A stretch of DNA of 64,000 bases from contig NZ_RAQH01000001.1 in NCBI RefSeq assembly GCF_003610695.1, positions 62,001 to 126,000 on the forward strand. Direction: 5' to 3'. The notes under the pieces are model-generated. The model saw nothing but the letters and a program-made list of their open reading frames with translations, ran no database searches and was not told the DNA's origin. The position numbers and the translations under genes were made by a program. Position 1 is the first letter of the stretch. Each line of letters opens with the position of its first letter. Source of the stretch: Epilithonimonas arachidiradicis. Lineage in GTDB: Bacteria > Bacteroidota > Bacteroidia > Flavobacteriales > Weeksellaceae. This document shows positions 60,511-64,000 of the stretch, one piece after another.

Positions 60511-60713
60511 CTGAAACACCTGTTATGATTCTAAATATTTTAGATAGCCATTTTTCTAATTGCTCCTATTCTGGATATCTGCAATACTTTTTCAAAATCA
60601 ATTTTTCTATCTTATTTTCTAAAAAATAATATTGAAATTCAATACTATTTTAATTTACCAACTTATGTGGAACATTGCCATTAATATTATCAATACGATA
60701 CAGGTAAACACCA

Positions 60714-61193
60714 CTATAAACTATTTCTATAGTATAGATAATTTGTTGAAAAGCTACAGGAGCCTGCGTCAATATACTCAAAAAATATTCTGAATCGATA
60801 ATATCCATTATCGATTCTGTTTCTCGCATGATATATCAAATCTTCAACCTTAATTTTGAAAACGTGAAATCGATTTTTTTTGAGAGCGAAAAAGTCTCTT
60901 CTCATATTGGGCAGAAACTGAATATCCTTCATTTTATAGCCGATATCTTCAAATCTTTTGGTTTCAGAATTATACTTTTGAATATCAAATATCTGAAAAT
61001 TAGCAACTGATAAATGCTTAAATATTTTTAGACTGTGATCTCCAGTGTTTTTTACTTCTAGTAGAAAGTCATTTTGTTTGGATACAATGCTATCTGAAGT
61101 ATATGAAAATTCTAAATTACAGTTATTCCCCGACTGAGAATAATATAATGAATTCAGTATAAAGAATATGAAAAATAAAATGGTTTTTCTCAT
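60714..61193 (-). CDS. exported candidate immunity protein for the main RHS tip
   Basis: A 159-residue protein with a signal peptide (MRKTILFFIFFILNSLYYSQ). The mature part starts SGNNCNLEFSYTSDSIV and has the alternating beta pattern of an Ig-like or DUF-type sandwich (LLEVKNTGDHSLKIFKHLSV). There is no catalytic motif. It starts 18 bp after the RHS stop in the same direction, the expected position of the cognate immunity gene. The function is inferred from position. Confidence 0.7.
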   Translation of the reverse strand: MRKTILFFIFFILNSLYYSQSGNNCNLEFSYTSDSIVSKQNDFLLEVKNTGDHSLKIFKHLSVANFQIFDIQKYNSETKRFEDIGYKMKDIQFLPNMRRDFFALKKNRFHVFKIKVEDLIYHARNRIDNGYYRFRIFFEYIDAGSCSFSTNYLYYRNSL

Positions 61194-61211
61194 TATATAA
61201 TCTGTTATAAT

Positions 61212-64000
61212 TTATTTAACCAAAGGATTAACATTGCTTTGTCCACTATTATACAATGATAGTTTCCAATAGAAATCTAGTCGGCTTTTCCACCATGTCT
61301 CAGCTTGGGGACTAGCCTTAGGTAATGATGTATTATAAACTGAATCTAAATGTGCAAAATATTCTCTAAGGCCATGATTATTTACAGAATCATTTCCTAG
61401 CACACTACGCTGAAATACGTGCACAAACTCATGATGTAGTGCTCTTACAAAATCACCTAAATGGTCACTAAAGAAACCTGTTGTGATTTCAACAACTTGA
61501 TTTTCATATGCATCACCACCTGTTGTCATGTAACTTTTTTCACTTTTTGTAATAGAATAACTATATCGACCCTTTACATCACTATCCAGACTATATGTAT
61601 CACTTGCCAGAGTTGCCGCCTCAATATACTTTTCATCTCTTACTAGTTTTCTAAAACCTTTACGAAATTGCTTATATTTCTCATCAGTATTTGTTCCAAT
61701 AAACGAATGCGCCACGTGATTTAATCCGCTTATAATAAGCCCCTGTTTGAGTCCATCAATAAACTTGCCACCAGCAATTGTACTCGACAACCCACCACTT
61801 AGCCCTCCTGAGGCCAACATTATGGCTTTGAAAAGACCAGGATTTCTTGTCATGAGATTTGTTATCTCTGGCATTGCCATTGGCATCCCACCGACGCTCG
61901 ACATGCTCATTCCTTCTAGCCTTGCCCCGGACTCGCCTATTCCTTGTATTCCGGAAGAAACCAGAGAAGACATCATCCCACTTAAGAATCCGCTTCCAAA
62001 CTTACCTCCATCCAGTGCCGACATTGCGCCACTAGTAATAGCATGTAGACCCGCTTCAAACGCTGCTTTTCCTACCGAACCAAGCGAGGCTCCAAATGGC
62101 GATGTTGCGACTGATCCAATACCAAAACTAATTGCTGCACTTACTGCTCCCATTGTAGCTGCTTTTCCGAGCCCATACCAGAATGGTATACCACTGATCA
62201 TATTCATAATAGCTTTGGAGAAAATCGCAACAGCTACTCCAATTACTACCGCCATTCCGAAAGATATCGGTTCATTGCCATCCAGATCCATATATAATAA
62301 TGGATTATTCAGCACGTAAGAATACCGGTCATACGCCTGCGTGTTGAATGGATCTGATATCAGATTATCGGCACTCAGGAACTTCCTGACAACAGGATCA
62401 TAGATCCTAGCGTTCATATTGATCAGTCCCACACTTTGTAAGTGCTCATGCCCTGTATAACCACGATCCATAAACAGCATCTGAGGATTGCTTGTGACCA
62501 GCTGTTGCTGGGCATTGGTCATCGCTTTAAGGTTGCCCCACGCATCAAAATAACGTTTTTCTACTACTGTACCATCACTAGCTTTGGTAATAGCCAGGAT
62601 ACTACCCTGATTATCGCGGTGAAGGTAGTAATTTCCACTCTCACTTACACTGCCATTGATCAAAGTTTCTTTTTTGATATAATTAGCACTGTAAGGGTCA
62701 CCCGTAATGAATGTAATGACCTCTGTTTTATTATCCTGCTTTGTGATCTCAATGGCAAAATCAGATGAGTATAATTTCTGTTTTCCTGTTACGGAAGAGG
62801 TCATTTCGTAACGCGTCTTCAGGATATTGTAATTAAACTGCAGGTCATCTTTTCCCGCAAGAGTAATTTTTAAAGGGCTTCTGTAAGCATTGTATGTTAT
62901 ATCGGCAAATCCCCGTTGTGTGTTGACATTTTGCCCGTTACTATTAAAGTTGATGCTTTGGAGCTTATAGTCACCGGCATTATAATTATATTTTCCAAGT
63001 TCCGAATTAGATGTCATTCGTCCACGCTGGTCATAAGTATACTCATTAACGACAATATTATCTATTTTTTCTGTTAACAGCCTGTTCAGCTTATCATAGG
63101 CATAAGCCTCAGATTTATTGAACGTCCTGTTATTGCGGGACTTTAGGACACCTCTATTTAGATCATAATCATAGCCAATATCAACAATAGACTGCCAATC
63201 TGACTGCCTGATATGCTGGATGTCTGTAAGGGTATTATCACTTTCCCGATAATTGTTTTTAATAGTATAACCGTTACCATATTCCATCTCTGTGGTTTTG
63301 CCGTCAGCATTTATGGATGTAACCGACCATATTTTGTTTCCTGTGGCATTGTCATTCTGACGGATCAGGATACCATTGGTATCATAAATGTTTTTGATGG
63401 AAGTGCTTGTTGTGTGATTAGGATTATTGATTGTGGTGCTTATCGTAACAACATCCGCACGTCCATAACTATCAAATGTGGTATTACTTGTATAAGTGAA
63501 ATCGGGAGTCTGTTCCTTTTTACCGTTTATTCTGTAGTATTGGTCATAATAAGTCGTGTAAATAAATGTTTTACCATTGCTCTGTCCGGTAATTGTCTCA
63601 GGTAGTTTTGTATTGTTGTTGTAGGTATAAGTTTTTTCAATGTTAGTATTTTCCGCAGTAGAATTACCGTATGTTTTTTCTGTTAACGGTCTACCTAAAT
63701 CATCATATGTAAAAAGCGTATAACCTTTAGGGTTGTCTTCCCTGATGATCCTGCTAAGGTTGTCATATTTGTATTCAAAAGTCCCTGCTGATGGATCGAT
63801 CATTTTTGTTTTGTTCCCCCACCCGTCGATCTCAAAGGTTGTTTTTATTCCGTCATAATTAGTCTCTTTTGGAGCCCCGTTAGGATAAAAAGAAAAATTA
63901 ATTGTTCCGCCGTGATCCTCATAGCGAACAGTATTCCCCATCGCATCAAGGGTTTTGGAAGTTTTTTTATAACCATCGTCAACAGTGACCTTCATCCCTT
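61212..64000 (-). CDS. RHS-repeat polymorphic toxin, 5' partial
   Basis: The frame is open to the right edge, so the N-terminus is missing; 929 codons are visible. Many YD-type repeats (YKYDNLSRIIREDN, FTYDDLGRPL, YDKLNRLLTE) form the RHS shell. The RHS-associated core ends at about 62265-62420 with NARIYDPVVRKFLSADNLIS and YSYVLNNPLLYMDLDGNEP. A Gly/Ala-rich, partly hydrophobic pre-tip follows, up to LNHVAHSF near 61703. The tip (about 163 residues) has HEFVH at 61419-61433, a zinc-metallopeptidase-like site. Export route (T6SS, T9SS or other) and target are unknown. Confidence 0.9.
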   Translation of the reverse strand, partial: GMKVTVDDGYKKTSKTLDAMGNTVRYEDHGGTINFSFYPNGAPKETNYDGIKTTFEIDGWGNKTKMIDPSAGTFEYKYDNLSRIIREDNPKGYTLFTYDDLGRPLTEKTYGNSTAENTNIEKTYTYNNNTKLPETITGQSNGKTFIYTTYYDQYYRINGKKEQTPDFTYTSNTTFDSYGRADVVTISTTINNPNHTTSTSIKNIYDTNGILIRQNDNATGNKIWSVTSINADGKTTEMEYGNGYTIKNNYRESDNTLTDIQHIRQSDWQSIVDIGYDYDLNRGVLKSRNNRTFNKSEAYAYDKLNRLLTEKIDNIVVNEYTYDQRGRMTSNSELGKYNYNAGDYKLQSINFNSNGQNVNTQRGFADITYNAYRSPLKITLAGKDDLQFNYNILKTRYEMTSSVTGKQKLYSSDFAIEITKQDNKTEVITFITGDPYSANYIKKETLINGSVSESGNYYLHRDNQGSILAITKASDGTVVEKRYFDAWGNLKAMTNAQQQLVTSNPQMLFMDRGYTGHEHLQSVGLINMNARIYDPVVRKFLSADNLISDPFNTQAYDRYSYVLNNPLLYMDLDGNEPISFGMAVVIGVAVAIFSKAIMNMISGIPFWYGLGKAATMGAVSAAISFGIGSVATSPFGASLGSVGKAAFEAGLHAITSGAMSALDGGKFGSGFLSGMMSSLVSSGIQGIGESGARLEGMSMSSVGGMPMAMPEITNLMTRNPGLFKAIMLASGGLSGGLSSTIAGGKFIDGLKQGLIISGLNHVAHSFIGTNTDEKYKQFRKGFRKLVRDEKYIEAATLASDTYSLDSDVKGRYSYSITKSEKSYMTTGGDAYENQVVEITTGFFSDHLGDFVRALHHEFVHVFQRSVLGNDSVNNHGLREYFAHLDSVYNTSLPKASPQAETWWKSRLDFYWKLSLYNSGQSNVNPLVK

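Noticed and set aside
61747-62319. 190-codon plus-strand frame inside the RHS gene
   Set aside because: It is antisense to the Gly/Ala-rich pre-tip region, where Pro/Ile-rich shadow frames are expected.

Overview
The window comes from a member of the Bacteroidota, class Flavobacteriia, most likely Weeksellaceae (Chryseobacterium or a close relative). The signs are low G+C, Bacteroidota-type promoters (TTTG about 19 bp from TAnnTTTG) with no clear Shine-Dalgarno sites, family markers such as GLPGLI and S46 peptidases, TonB/ExbB genes of Bacteroidota type, and dispersed intergenic repeats that I associate with flavobacterial genomes. The genus is inference from memory; no search was run.

Positions 1-54000 are mostly chromosomal core. 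In order: an HdrC/HdrB-like Fe-S redox pair (1-1650); a coupled surface-glycan cluster of glycosyltransferase, asparagine-synthase-like enzyme and flippase (2.3-6.3 kb); serS; a Pif1-like helicase and ruvC; exported peptidases of families M16 and M48 with a GLPGLI protein; the cell-shape operon mreB-mreC-mreD-mrdA-rodA on the minus strand (22.0-16.2 kb); and heme genes hemA-hemC-hemD-hemE on the plus strand (22.3-27.3 kb), with a RhuM-Fic gene inserted between hemD and hemE. Next come small exported proteins, a YkgJ cysteine-cluster protein, a group III truncated hemoglobin, and a long minus-strand run (37.1-29.8 kb) with a Na+/H+ antiporter, a CAT-like acetyltransferase, an AlkD-like protein and three envelope proteins of unknown function. 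Then hflX, OsmC, META, an S46 dipeptidyl-peptidase, a Ca2+/H+ antiporter, bcp and nth back to back, DUF885, a TonB-ExbB-TonB cassette, folC, and two identical tandem tRNA-Val(TAC) genes.

From 54 kb to the end the window is accessory DNA. Next to the tRNA pair lie clustered GTGACC repeats and a decayed tyrosine integrase. It is cut by an IS3-family element (55045-56337) whose two flanks do not match. Beyond the IS, everything reads leftward on the minus strand from a large RHS-repeat protein that enters from the right edge (64000-61212). Its variable C-terminal tip carries an HExxH motif and is followed by a small exported candidate immunity protein. Downstream are an orphan tip (59024-58230) that keeps about 90 residues of the parent's pre-tip region and ends in a different HExxH domain, two partial copies of a third tip, and several exported candidate immunity proteins. 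A roughly 1.1-1.3 kb segment of this array is duplicated and decaying, and four copies of a 44-bp hairpin repeat sit at the module junctions.

The most interesting system is this polymorphic-toxin array: one full-length RHS carrier, at least three HExxH tip types, cognate-looking exported immunity proteins, a ready-made homology arm for tip exchange, and repeats marking the breakpoints. Second is the RhuM-Fic gene, where a 17-bp palindromic site upstream of the start occurs again, perfectly matched in reverse orientation, inside the coding sequence. Smaller oddities are an endonuclease III with no cysteines, an ExbB gene flanked by two TonB-like genes and no ExbD, and a frameshifted GxxExxY gene framed by dispersed CAAAG-type repeats.
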